NCBI RefSeq assembly: GCF_014851905.1
Contig: NZ_JACVAQ010000003.1
Coordinates: 248,001-312,000, forward strand
DNA from: Pseudomonas sp. PDM14
GTDB lineage: Bacteria; Pseudomonadota; Gammaproteobacteria; Pseudomonadales; Pseudomonadaceae
DNA: 64,000 nt
Direction of reading: 5' to 3'
The translations under genes and the position numbers were made by a program. The first letter of the stretch is position 1. Each line of letters starts with the position of its first letter. This document shows, piece by piece, positions 19,552-27,343 of the stretch. Under the pieces are notes generated by a model. That model saw nothing but the letters and a program-made list of their open reading frames with translations. It searched no databases and was not told where the DNA came from.

Positions 19552-20568
19552 TTACCCCTGCCGATGGCGGATGCGTGGGTTGGCCAGGCCATACAGCAGG
19601 TCCACGGTGAAGTTGCTGAGGATAACCAGGCAGGCGATCAGCAGGATGCCGCTCTGCACCACCGGGTAGTCGCGGGCGCCGATGGCCTCGATCAGCCACT
19701 TGCCGATGCCCGGCCAGGAGAACAGGGTTTCGGTGAGCACCGCGCCGCCGAGCAGGGTGCCGACCTGCAGGCCGAATACTGTCAGCACCGGCACCCAGGC
19801 GTTGCGCAGGGCGTGTACCAGCACCACCCGCGCCGGCGACAGACCGCGCGCGCGGGCGCTGCGGATGTAGTCCTCGCGCATCACTTCGAGCATCGCCGAG
19901 CGGGTCATCCGCGCGATCACCGCCAGGGGAATGGTGCCGAGCACGATGGCCGGCAGCAGCAGGTGGTGCAGGGCGTCGAGCACCGCGCCGCGCTGGCCGC
20001 TGAGCCAGGCGTCGATCAGCATGAAGCCGGTGACCGGTTCGATGTCGAAGCGGATCAGGTCGGTGCGCCCGGACACCGGCGTCCAGCCGAGGCCGACCGA
20101 GAACAGCAGGATCAGCATCAGCCCCCACCAGAAGATCGGCATCGAGTAGCCGGTCAGGGCCAGGCCCATCACGCCGTGGTCGAGGGTCTTGCCGCGGCGC
20201 AGGGCCGCGATGATGCCGGCGGGCAGGCCGAGCAGGGTGGCGAACAGCAGGGCGGCCAGCGCCAGTTCGGCGGTGGCGGGAAACAGCGCGAGGAATTCGT
20301 CCCACACCGCTTCGCGGCTGCGCAGCGAATGGCCAAGGTCGCCACTGAGCACGTCACCGAGGTAGTGCAGGTACTGCTCGGGCAGCGGCCGGTCGAGGCC
20401 AAGCTCCTTGAGGGCGGCGGCATGGCGTTCCGGGCTGAGGCCGCGTTCGCCCATCATCACGTCCACCGGGTCACCATCGACCAGACGGATCAGGCCGAAC
20501 GTCAGCAGGGTGACGCCGATCAGGGTGGGCAGCAGCAGGCCCAGGCGACGAGCGAGGAATGACAGCAC
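19552..20568 (-). CDS. dppB: Dipeptide ABC transporter permease DppB
   Basis: 338 residues from GTG 20568 (MLSFLARRLGLLLPTLIG). It has six helices typical of OppB/DppB, the periplasmic loop GERGLSPERHAAALKELGLD, the signature block SMPIFWWGLMLILLFSVGLGWTPVSGR, the EAA loop in VMREDYIRSARARGLSPARVVLVHALRNAWVPV, and ends DLLYGLANPRIRHRQG. Length and motifs closely match E. coli DppB. It is first in the dppB-dppC-ATPase operon. No periplasmic peptide-binding protein gene is within the window, so the operon must borrow one encoded elsewhere or one upstream copy has been lost. Confidence 0.9.
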   Translation of the reverse strand: MLSFLARRLGLLLPTLIGVTLLTFGLIRLVDGDPVDVMMGERGLSPERHAAALKELGLDRPLPEQYLHYLGDVLSGDLGHSLRSREAVWDEFLALFPATAELALAALLFATLLGLPAGIIAALRRGKTLDHGVMGLALTGYSMPIFWWGLMLILLFSVGLGWTPVSGRTDLIRFDIEPVTGFMLIDAWLSGQRGAVLDALHHLLLPAIVLGTIPLAVIARMTRSAMLEVMREDYIRSARARGLSPARVVLVHALRNAWVPVLTVFGLQVGTLLGGAVLTETLFSWPGIGKWLIEAIGARDYPVVQSGILLIACLVILSNFTVDLLYGLANPRIRHRQG

Positions 20569-20677
20569 GCGCGGTGACTCCGAGCAGGGGAGGCCGCAGT
20601 GTAAAGGGTTGCGCGGAGTTTGCGGTATGTCTGGCGGGGCTGCCCGGGCCGCGAAGGCACCGGGCAGGGTGGGGCGC

Positions 20678-21388
20678 TTACTGCATCTGCACTTCGATCA
20701 CGCCATCGGCGGCCATCGTCACGCGGCTGGTGCCGGCTTCGATCTGCTGTGCCGGCGCGCTGCCCTTGCTGAAGGCGCTGTCCATGGCCATGGCGCGCAT
20801 CATCACCGGCTGGAAACCGCCGCTGTTGAAATTCAGGCTGACCAGCTTGTAGCTCTTGCCACCAACAGCCTCAGTGGCCAGTTGTGCGCGGGCCTTGAAC
20901 GCGGCCGCGGCTTCCTTGATCAGTGCGTCTTCGCTCTGCTTGCGGCTGGCGTCGGCGACGGCGAAGTTCATCTCGCCGACCTTCAGCTCGCCGAGCAGGT
21001 CGGCGGTGAGTTGCGACAGGGCGGCGAAGTCGGCGCTTTCCAGGCGCACTTCGGCGCGCTCGCGCCAGGCGCTGATCTTGCTGCCTTCGTCCTCGTAGAC
21101 CGGGTAGCTGTTGCGGCTGCCCAGGCTGACGCTGACGCCCTTGACCTTGCGCGCCTGCTCCAGCGCCTTGTTCAGGGTGGTGGTGATACCGGCGGCGAGC
21201 TTGGCCGGGTCCTTGTCCTGGGCTTCGCTGTAGAGGGTCACGAGCATGCGGTCGTGGGCCACTTCCTGGCTGACTTCGGCGCGCAGGGAAACCTGGTTGT
21301 AACGAACGTCCTCGGCCTGGGCCGGGAGGCTGGCCAGCGTTGCGCAGCCCAGGGTGAGGGCGATGGCAAGGCGGTTGAATGCGTGCAT
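20678..21388 (-). CDS. Periplasmic SIMPL-domain protein (DUF541)
   Basis: 236 residues from the ATG at 21388, which follows a clear GAAGGAG ribosome site; an upstream in-frame ATG adds 14 residues with no ribosome site. A signal peptide ends SLPAQA before EDVRYNQ. The body matches the SIMPL family: VSLRAEVSQEVAHDRMLVTLYSEAQ at the start, VKGVSVSLGSRNSYPVYEDEG, and the late GFQPVMMRAMAMDS block. Family members (E. coli YggE, BP26 of Brucella) form periplasmic ring oligomers linked to oxidative stress tolerance, but the molecular role is unknown. It lies divergent from roxS, so both promoters share 21389-21611. Confidence 0.85.
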   Translation of the reverse strand: MHAFNRLAIALTLGCATLASLPAQAEDVRYNQVSLRAEVSQEVAHDRMLVTLYSEAQDKDPAKLAAGITTTLNKALEQARKVKGVSVSLGSRNSYPVYEDEGSKISAWRERAEVRLESADFAALSQLTADLLGELKVGEMNFAVADASRKQSEDALIKEAAAAFKARAQLATEAVGGKSYKLVSLNFNSGGFQPVMMRAMAMDSAFSKGSAPAQQIEAGTSRVTMAADGVIEVQMQ

Positions 21389-21611
21389 GGAAACTCCTTC
21401 GTGGGGGATTGCCGGGTGATTGTCGGGCATTCGGCTGGCGGCCGGATACCCGCGGACAGTGGTGTAGACGTGGCGTTGTGACTGTTCGGGTTAAGCCCGG
21501 TTCCGGTTTCTGCAAAAAAGCCTGGGCAGCATAAGGGCTGCGGCCAGTTGCCGCATGGGAGCGGTCACGGGCAGTGGCTGGTTATACTCGGCGCAATCCG
21601 TCGGAGTCGCC

Positions 21612-22886
21612 ATGTACGCGCCTGTTCAACTGTTTTCCGCGAGCCGCCAGAACCTCTGGCGCCTGACCCTGATCCGCCTGCTGGTCCTGGCTGCCCAGGC
21701 CGGCTCCGTGGGTATCGCCTATCTGTCCGACATCCTGCCGCTGCCCTGGCTGGCACTGAGCGTCGTGCTCGGCATCTCCGCCGGGCTGACCCTGCTGACC
21801 CTGCTGCGCCTGCGCGCGCCGTGGCCGGTGACCGAACTGGAGTACGCGGTACAGCTGGCCTGCGACCTGGTCATCCACAGCGTGCTGCTGTACTTCTCCG
21901 GCGGCTCGACCAACCCGTTCGTGTCCTACTACCTGGTGCCGCTGACCATCGCCGCGGCGACGCTGCCGTGGTTCTACTCGATGTTCCTCAGCGGCCTGGC
22001 CCTGACCGGCTACACCGCGCTGCTGATCTGGTACCACCCGCTGCACCTGCACAACGTGCAGCACGAGGCCATGCTGATCAGCCTGCACCTGTTCGGCATG
22101 TGGATGAACTTTGCCCTGTCGGCGGCCTTCATCACCTTCTTCGTGGTCAAGATGGCCGGTGCGCTGCGCCGCCAGGACGAACTGCAGGCGCTGCGCCGCG
22201 AGGAGGGCATGCGCGACCAGCAGCTGCTCGCCGTGGCCACCCAGGCCGCCGGCGCCGCGCACGAGCTGGGCACGCCGCTGGCGACCATCAGCGTGCTGCT
22301 CAAGGAGCTGCGCCAGGAATACCGCGACAAGCCGGCACTGCAGGACGACCTGGCCCTGCTGCAGGAGCAGGTCAAGCTGTGCAAGGACACCCTGCAGCAA
22401 CTGGTGCGTGCCGCCGAGGCCGACCGCCGCCAGGCGGTGTTCGAGCAGACGGCCGTGCAGTGGCTGGAAACTACCCTCAACCGCTGGCACCTGATGCGCC
22501 CCGAAGCCACCTACCGCTACCAGCGCCTGGGCGAAGGGCCGGCCCCGCGCCTGTCGCCGCCGGCGGACCTGACCCAGGCCCTGCTCAACCTGCTCAATAA
22601 CGCCGCCGATGCCTGCCCGGACAAACTGGACATCCGCATCGACTGGGACGAGCAATGGATCGTGCTGAGCATCCTTGACCACGGCGCCGGTGTGCCGCTG
22701 GCCATCGCCGAGCAGCTCGGCAAACCCTTCTTCACCACCAAGGGCAAAGGCTTCGGCCTCGGCCTGTTCCTCAGCCAGGCCAGCGTGACGCGGGCCGGCG
22801 GTTCGGTGAAACTCTACAACCACGAAGATGGCGGCACGCTGACCGAACTGCGCCTGCCCAGACTTGCGCCGGGAGATGACCAATGA
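21612..22886 (+). CDS. roxS: Redox-sensing histidine kinase RoxS (RegB/PrrB family)
   Basis: 424 residues from ATG 21612, with GGAG 6-9 bases upstream. Six N-terminal helices include the conserved quinone-binding heptapeptide GGSTNPF (residues 97-103). The H-box is AAHELGTPLATISVLL, with His 217 as the phosphorylation site, and a Cys at 257 lies where RegB has its redox-active cysteine. The ATPase part has LLNLLNNAADACPDK, DHGAGVP and GKGFGLGLFLSQASV. It signals the respiratory redox state to RoxR; in P. aeruginosa RoxSR controls the cyanide-insensitive oxidase and other terminal oxidases. It overlaps roxR by ATGA. Confidence 0.95.
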   Translation: MYAPVQLFSASRQNLWRLTLIRLLVLAAQAGSVGIAYLSDILPLPWLALSVVLGISAGLTLLTLLRLRAPWPVTELEYAVQLACDLVIHSVLLYFSGGSTNPFVSYYLVPLTIAAATLPWFYSMFLSGLALTGYTALLIWYHPLHLHNVQHEAMLISLHLFGMWMNFALSAAFITFFVVKMAGALRRQDELQALRREEGMRDQQLLAVATQAAGAAHELGTPLATISVLLKELRQEYRDKPALQDDLALLQEQVKLCKDTLQQLVRAAEADRRQAVFEQTAVQWLETTLNRWHLMRPEATYRYQRLGEGPAPRLSPPADLTQALLNLLNNAADACPDKLDIRIDWDEQWIVLSILDHGAGVPLAIAEQLGKPFFTTKGKGFGLGLFLSQASVTRAGGSVKLYNHEDGGTLTELRLPRLAPGDDQ

Positions 22887-23443
22887 CTGACGAACCCCTG
22901 ATCGAAAGCGAAGACCAGCCGCACCTGCTGCTGGTCGACGACGACGCCACCTTCACCCGCGTGATGGCCCGCGCCATGAGCCGCCGCGGCCTGCGCGTGA
23001 GCTGTGCCGGGTCCGCCGATGAAGGCCTGGCCCTGGCCAGGGACGACCTGCCGGACTACGCCGTGGTCGACCTGAAGATGGAAGGCGACTCCGGCCTGGT
23101 ACTGCTGCCCAAGCTGCTGGAGCTGGACCCGGAAATGCGCGTGGTGATCCTCACCGGTTACTCGAGCATCGCCACCGCCGTGGAGGCGATCAAGCGCGGC
23201 GCCACCAACTACCTGTGCAAGCCGGCCGACGCCGACGACGTGCTCACCGCGCTGCTGTCGCAACACGCCGACCTGGAAACCCTGGTGCCGGAAAACCCGA
23301 TGTCGGTCGACCGCCTGCAGTGGGAGCACATCCAGCGCGTGCTGGCCGAGCACGAGGGCAACATCTCCGCTACCGCGCGCGCCCTGGGCATGCACCGCCG
23401 CACCCTGCAGCGCAAACTGCAGAAGCGCCCGGTTCGGCGCTGA
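22883..23443 (+). CDS. roxR: Redox response regulator RoxR (RegA/PrrA family)
   Basis: 186 residues, the family's usual length. The receiver domain has LLLVDDDATF, the phospho-acceptor D63 in VVDLKMEGDSGL, the Thr of ILTGYSSIATAVEAIKRGA and Lys in CKPADADDV. The C-terminal Fis-type helix-turn-helix is GNISATARALGMHRRTLQRKLQKRP, the invariant RegA/PrrA DNA-binding helix. It overlaps roxS by four bases, so the pair is made together. It probably activates cioAB and other redox-controlled genes. Confidence 0.95.
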   Translation: MTDEPLIESEDQPHLLLVDDDATFTRVMARAMSRRGLRVSCAGSADEGLALARDDLPDYAVVDLKMEGDSGLVLLPKLLELDPEMRVVILTGYSSIATAVEAIKRGATNYLCKPADADDVLTALLSQHADLETLVPENPMSVDRLQWEHIQRVLAEHEGNISATARALGMHRRTLQRKLQKRPVRR

Positions 23444-23454
23444 GCCGCTAGAGC

Positions 23455-23485
23455 GTGCAATCCGCGTGGCCAACGCGGGTTGCAC
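23455..23485 (+). terminator. Hairpin downstream of roxSR, with REP-like tail
   Basis: Arms 23455-23467 and 23473-23485 pair at 12 of 13 positions (GTGCAATCCGCGT with ACGCGGGTTGCAC) and are followed by CCGCCCTACG, a tail common in Pseudomonas intergenic repeats. There is no T-run. The rest of the gap to 23683 shows no gene; it should contain the promoter of the AEC carrier. Confidence 0.5.
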
Positions 23486-23683
23486 CCGCCCTACGTGTTG
23501 TGGACACCCGACTCTGTAGGAGCCAGCTTGCTGGCCATCAACTGCACTCAATCCATGCAGGGTTGCCGATGCCGATCCACGGCAAGCCGACTCCCCAGAT
23601 TCATGAATGTTGAAAGCTTGGTGAAAGGATCAGAGCGCCAGGCGCTGGTATCATTAGCCGCCTAACTAACTTGCGGGGCGCGC

Positions 23684-24625
23684 ATGCTGGCTCTCTTTCT
23701 GCAAACCCTCACCATCACCATTCCGGTGTTCTCCATGCTGTTCCTCGGTGTGCTGCTACGGCGCCTGGGGCAGATCGACGAAAACTTCATCCACACCGCC
23801 TCGCGCCTGACTTTCAACGTCAGCATGCCGGTGATGCTGTTTCTCGCCATCCTGCATGCCGACCTGTCGACCGCGCTGCAGCCGGCGGTGCTCGGCTACT
23901 TCGTGTTGGCCACGCTGCTGGGTTACCTGTTTGCCTGGGGCTGGGCGATCCTGCGGGTGCCGCGCGCCGAGCGCGGCATCTACGTGCAGGGCTCGTTCCG
24001 CGGCAACAACGGCATCATCGGCCTGGCCCTGGCCACCAGCCTGTATGGTGACTACGGCCTGTCGCTGGGCGGCATCCTCGGTGGCGTGGTGATCCTCTGC
24101 TACAACACGCTCTCGGTCATCGTGCTGGAGGTCTACAACCCCAACAGCAAGACCAGCGTCTGGAACATCTTCAAGAGCATCCTGCGCAACCCGCTGATCA
24201 TCGGCGTGCTGCTGGCCATCCCGTTCGCCTACTGGCGGGTGCCGCTGCCAAGCTGGCTGACCACCTCCGGCGAGTACCTGGCCCAGCTGACCCTGCCGCT
24301 GGCGCTGATCTGCATCGGCGGCACCCTGTCGCTGGCATCCTTGCGCGCGAGCAGCAGCCTGGCCATCGGTGCCAGCCTGATGAAGATGATCTGGCTGCCG
24401 ATCCTGGCCACCGTCGGCGCCTTCTTCTGCGGTTTCCGCAACGCCGAGCTGGCCATCCTCTTTCTCTATTTCGCCAGCCCGACCGCAGCGGCCAGCTACG
24501 TCATGGCCCGGGCGGCCGGCGGCAACCACGAGCTGGCGGCGGCGATCATCGTGATCACCACGCTGGTGGCGGTGGTCAGCACCAACATCGGCCTGTTCGT
24601 GCTGCAGTGGGGCGGCTGGATCTGA
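23684..24625 (+). CDS. AEC-family membrane transporter (auxin efflux carrier type)
   Basis: 313 residues, about ten membrane helices. The N-terminus MLALFLQTLTITIPVFSMLFLGVLLRRLG, the region VQGSFRGNNGIIGLALA, the central loop EVYNPNSKTSVWNIFKSILRNPLIIG and the C-terminal FASPTAAASYVMARAAGGNHELAAAIIVITTLVAVVS are the standard AEC layout; the PTA(A)ASYVMA helix is the most conserved. Bacterial members export or exchange malate, malonate or other organic acids. The substrate here cannot be told from sequence. It stands alone between roxR and the converging small membrane genes. Confidence 0.88.
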   Translation: MLALFLQTLTITIPVFSMLFLGVLLRRLGQIDENFIHTASRLTFNVSMPVMLFLAILHADLSTALQPAVLGYFVLATLLGYLFAWGWAILRVPRAERGIYVQGSFRGNNGIIGLALATSLYGDYGLSLGGILGGVVILCYNTLSVIVLEVYNPNSKTSVWNIFKSILRNPLIIGVLLAIPFAYWRVPLPSWLTTSGEYLAQLTLPLALICIGGTLSLASLRASSSLAIGASLMKMIWLPILATVGAFFCGFRNAELAILFLYFASPTAAASYVMARAAGGNHELAAAIIVITTLVAVVSTNIGLFVLQWGGWI

Positions 24626-24635
24626 CGGCCATTGC

Positions 24636-24965
24636 CTAGGCGGCGTGTCTGCTGCCAGGGGCTGGCTGGCGGAAACCATTGACCACGATGTACAGCAGCG
24701 GGCCGATGGACACGAAGAAGGCAGTCAGCAGCAGGTAGGGCAGCACCCTGGCCAGGGTTTTTCCTCTGGCCCGCGCATCCCGCACCATCCACACGGCCGC
24801 CAGCACCGCCATCAGGTAGAGGTCGATGACCACCTGCGCCGTGTCGGGGCTGGACAGCAGCTGGATACCGAACTGGATCAGCGATTGTTCCGCCCACAGC
24901 ATCGTCAGCAGGGTGTAGGTGCTGAAGCCAAGCAGGGCAGCGAGTGTCAGGTAGGGTCGGTTCAC
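24636..24965 (-). CDS. Small membrane protein, DUF2834-like
   Basis: 109 residues with three probable helices (LTLAALLGFSTYTLLTMLW, VVIDLYLMAVLAAVWMV, VLPYLLLTAFFVSIGPLLYIVV). The pattern of an early helix, a central D-L-Y/LMAV helix followed by a basic loop RDARARGKT, and a third helix ending in a short polar tail resembles DUF2834. Its start overlaps the end of the upstream gene by four bases, so both are one operon, likely under the palindromic operator at 25432-25448. Function is unknown. Confidence 0.7.
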   Translation of the reverse strand: MNRPYLTLAALLGFSTYTLLTMLWAEQSLIQFGIQLLSSPDTAQVVIDLYLMAVLAAVWMVRDARARGKTLARVLPYLLLTAFFVSIGPLLYIVVNGFRQPAPGSRHAA

Positions 24966-25369
24966 TGGTGGCTTCCTGTTATTGAATTGAGGGTGTGCCG
25001 GCGGCCGAGCCAGTGGGCCAGCAGGTAGGCCAACCCCAGCAGGCCGCAGCCGAAGATCAGGGCTTGCGACAGCGGCGAGTCGAAGGTGTAGAGCGGATGG
25101 TGACGCAGGGCGTGGTGCAGCCCCGCATGAAACACGCTGAAGCCGGCCAGCAGCAAACGCGTGCGCTCGCGCAGCTTGGTATGTTCAGCCCAGGCCAGGG
25201 CGATCAGCAGCGCGAACAGCGGTACGTGCAAGGCGACGAACAAGGGCTCGGCGACCGCATCTGGCAAATCGCGCAAGCCATACAGCAGTCGCCACTCGGC
25301 CTGGCTGACGGCGTCCAGCTCATGGCCGATGAAGCTGCTGAAGCACAGTGTGAACAGGGTGTTCTTCAT
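24962..25369 (-). CDS. Small membrane protein, DUF6713-like
   Basis: 135 residues with four probable helices. It begins MKNTLFTLCFSSFIGHELDAVSQAEWRLLYGL, where the H-E-x-D-A and E-W-R motif in the first helix is the signature of DUF6713-type proteins, followed by FVALHVPLFALLIALAW and two helices near a His-rich segment (FHAGLHHALRHHPLYTF). The conserved His and acidic residues suggest metal or cofactor binding in the membrane, which is speculative. It is the first gene of a two-gene operon divergent from the HTH regulator. Confidence 0.7.
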   Translation of the reverse strand: MKNTLFTLCFSSFIGHELDAVSQAEWRLLYGLRDLPDAVAEPLFVALHVPLFALLIALAWAEHTKLRERTRLLLAGFSVFHAGLHHALRHHPLYTFDSPLSQALIFGCGLLGLAYLLAHWLGRRHTLNSITGSHQ

Positions 25370-25431
25370 GCGTTGTTACCTGGCGTGGTGTTCAATGGCG
25401 CCAGGCTAGTCGGGTGCGTCGCGCAGGCTCA

Positions 25432-25448
25432 ATGACCTCTGAGGTCAT
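25432..25448. promoter_or_regulatory. 17-bp perfect palindromic operator between divergent genes
   Basis: ATGACCTC-T-GAGGTCAT is a perfect inverted repeat midway in the 113-base gap between the DUF6713 gene and the HTH regulator. Its size and symmetry suit a dimeric Cro/CI-type helix-turn-helix protein, so it is probably the binding site of the neighbouring regulator controlling itself and the membrane-protein operon. Confidence 0.6.
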
Positions 25449-25482
25449 AGACAGCCCACGGGGCAACTGCCACAGTCCCGAC

Positions 25483-26313
25483 ATGTTCAGACCCTCTCAC
25501 ATCCCGCCTGTCGAACCCGCCGCCGTAGGTCTGCAGTTGCGCCAACTGCGTCAGCGCGCGCGGATGAGCCAGATGGCGCTGGCCCTGCACTCGGGCATCT
25601 CGCAGCGCTACCTGAGCTGCGTCGAGACCGGCCGTTCGCGGCCAAGCCCGGTGACGTTGCACGCCGTGCTCACGGCGCTGGATACGCCACTCGACGAGCG
25701 CAATGCGCTGTTCCTCGCGGCCGGCTATGCGCCGCGTTACGAGGCGTTGCCCCTGGCAGACCCGGCGCTGGAAGTGGTGCACAACGCCATGCTGCATATC
25801 CTCCAGGCCAATAATCCGGCCCCGGCGATCGTGCTCGACAGTAACTGGCAGGTCGTGGCGGCCAATGCCGCCGTCGCTGCGCTGTTCAGCCTGGTCGGGC
25901 TACCAGTGGATGGGGGCGGGCCGCTCAATCTGCTGGAAACCCTGATGGTGCCCGGTGGGCTTGGCGATCATCTGCTCAACGCCGAGGAGATCCGCCAGGT
26001 CGCCTGGCAGCGCGCGGCGCGCGAGGCGCTGAGCAACCCCACGCTCGCGCAACGGTTGAGCAGGCTGCCGACGCCGCAGGGCCATGTGGAGGCTGCGCGA
26101 GACGAGGCGCTACCGCCGTTGCTGCTGACGCGAGTGAACTCCTCCCTGGGTGAGCTGCGCTTTCTGTCGACCTTCACCACCTTCGGCATGCCGCTGGATA
26201 TCACCGTGGCTTCGCTGCGCATCGAACACCTGATTCCGGCCGATCCGGCGACATGGCAGGCGATGACCGCGGCTTGCGAACGCCTCGCCAGCGCGGGCGC
26301 CGAGGCGAGCTAG
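25483..26313 (+). CDS. XRE-family transcriptional regulator with MmyB-like ligand-binding domain
   Basis: 276 residues from ATG 25483; upstream in-frame starts would place coding sequence over the palindromic operator. The N-terminal helix-turn-helix is LRQLRQRARMSQMALALHSGISQRYLSCVETGRSRPS. The rest is the MmyB-like ligand-binding domain: ERNALFLAAGYAPRYEA, a PAS-like PAIVLDSNWQVVAANAAVAALF, and FLSTFTTFGMPLDITVASLRIEHLIPAD. Relatives often repress a divergent gene and may sense a fatty acid-like or other small ligand. It probably controls the two small membrane proteins; no clear ribosome site precedes the chosen ATG. Confidence 0.85.
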   Translation: MFRPSHIPPVEPAAVGLQLRQLRQRARMSQMALALHSGISQRYLSCVETGRSRPSPVTLHAVLTALDTPLDERNALFLAAGYAPRYEALPLADPALEVVHNAMLHILQANNPAPAIVLDSNWQVVAANAAVAALFSLVGLPVDGGGPLNLLETLMVPGGLGDHLLNAEEIRQVAWQRAAREALSNPTLAQRLSRLPTPQGHVEAARDEALPPLLLTRVNSSLGELRFLSTFTTFGMPLDITVASLRIEHLIPADPATWQAMTAACERLASAGAEAS

Positions 26314-26484
26314 AGGCCGGGCTGGCGCCGGCAGATATTGTGCGTTTTGCCTGGTCGGTCAGCTTCGAGGCGCGGGAGTTGTGACTGACTGCGTAACTCC
26401 GTCGGCTGTTTGGATCGATCGATTGTCAGGGCGTTTGCGAGCCGTTAGCCTTGCCTTCTTTTGCGCCCGTTTAAAGGATTAATC

Positions 26485-27276
26485 ATGCGCAGCCTGTTGT
26501 CGCTGTTGTGCCTGACGCTGCTGGCGTCGGCTGCCACGGCAGAACCCTCCGCTTCTCTCGATGGCCCGACCGCCGGCTGGCGTTACTCCGGCCTGCTCGA
26601 CCGCACGGAAAACCCGCGCGTGGCCTATCCCACGCCGCCCATCGACCGCGGTGCGCAGCGCAATCGCAGCATGATCGAAGGCAAGCTGCAGGGCCTGGAA
26701 GGCGTGCGCCAGCCGCAGCGCCTGGTGGTCAACGGCAACCCGCTGCCGCTGTACACCGACGCGGAAGGCCGCTTCGCCCGCCCCTACAACTTCGGCGCCG
26801 GCTCCAACAGCGTCGAGCTGGTCAGCGCCGACGGCCAGTCGCTCAAGCGCGTGCAGTTCTACGAAGCCAATACCCTGAAAACTCCGGCCCGCGTACGCGT
26901 CGCCCTCGGTTGGGACGACCCGAAAGCCGAACTCGACCTGCACGTGATCACCCCCGACGGTCAGCACGCCTTCTGGGCCAGCCCGGTGATGAGCAACGGC
27001 GGCGGTCTGGATGTCGACAGCGTCGACGGCCCCGGCCCCGAGATGTTCACCATGACCGCGCCGCTGCACGGCACCTATCTGGTCTACGTCAACTACTGGG
27101 GCAACCTGAGCAGCCAGGGTTACAACTTCCAGGCCGGCAGCAACCAGAACGAGGTGATCACCGCGCAGATCAGCCTGGTGTTCAACGAGAACACGCCGAA
27201 CGAGAAACGCGAGACCTTTGTCGTGCCGCTGCGCGGTATCGGCGATCTGCAACTGATCAAATCCTTCAACTATTGA
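26485..27276 (+). CDS. magA: MagA, DUF2135 (YfaP-type) periplasmic protein of the macroglobulin operon
   Basis: 263 residues from ATG 26485 behind AAAGGA. A signal peptide ends ASAATA before EPSASLDGP. The body has the YfaP layout: a TAGWRYSG start, RLVVNGNPLPLYTDAEGRFARPY with FGAGSNSVELVSADG, then the DUF2135 core (ELDLHVITPDGQHAFWASP, GGGLDVDSVDGPGPEMFTMTAP, GTYLVYVNYWGN). It is a paralogue of magF at the other end of the operon. In PAO1 the MagA, MagB and MagF proteins form an inner-membrane complex with MagD. The GGA in the ribosome site could bind RsmA, which controls the PAO1 operon, but this is inference. Confidence 0.9.
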   Translation: MRSLLSLLCLTLLASAATAEPSASLDGPTAGWRYSGLLDRTENPRVAYPTPPIDRGAQRNRSMIEGKLQGLEGVRQPQRLVVNGNPLPLYTDAEGRFARPYNFGAGSNSVELVSADGQSLKRVQFYEANTLKTPARVRVALGWDDPKAELDLHVITPDGQHAFWASPVMSNGGGLDVDSVDGPGPEMFTMTAPLHGTYLVYVNYWGNLSSQGYNFQAGSNQNEVITAQISLVFNENTPNEKRETFVVPLRGIGDLQLIKSFNY

Positions 27277-27343
27277 GTGGCCGCCGGGGCGTTGCTCCCG
27301 GCGCTGCCTGTTTCCCGTCGCACGGATGAATTGGGGTCCAGAC

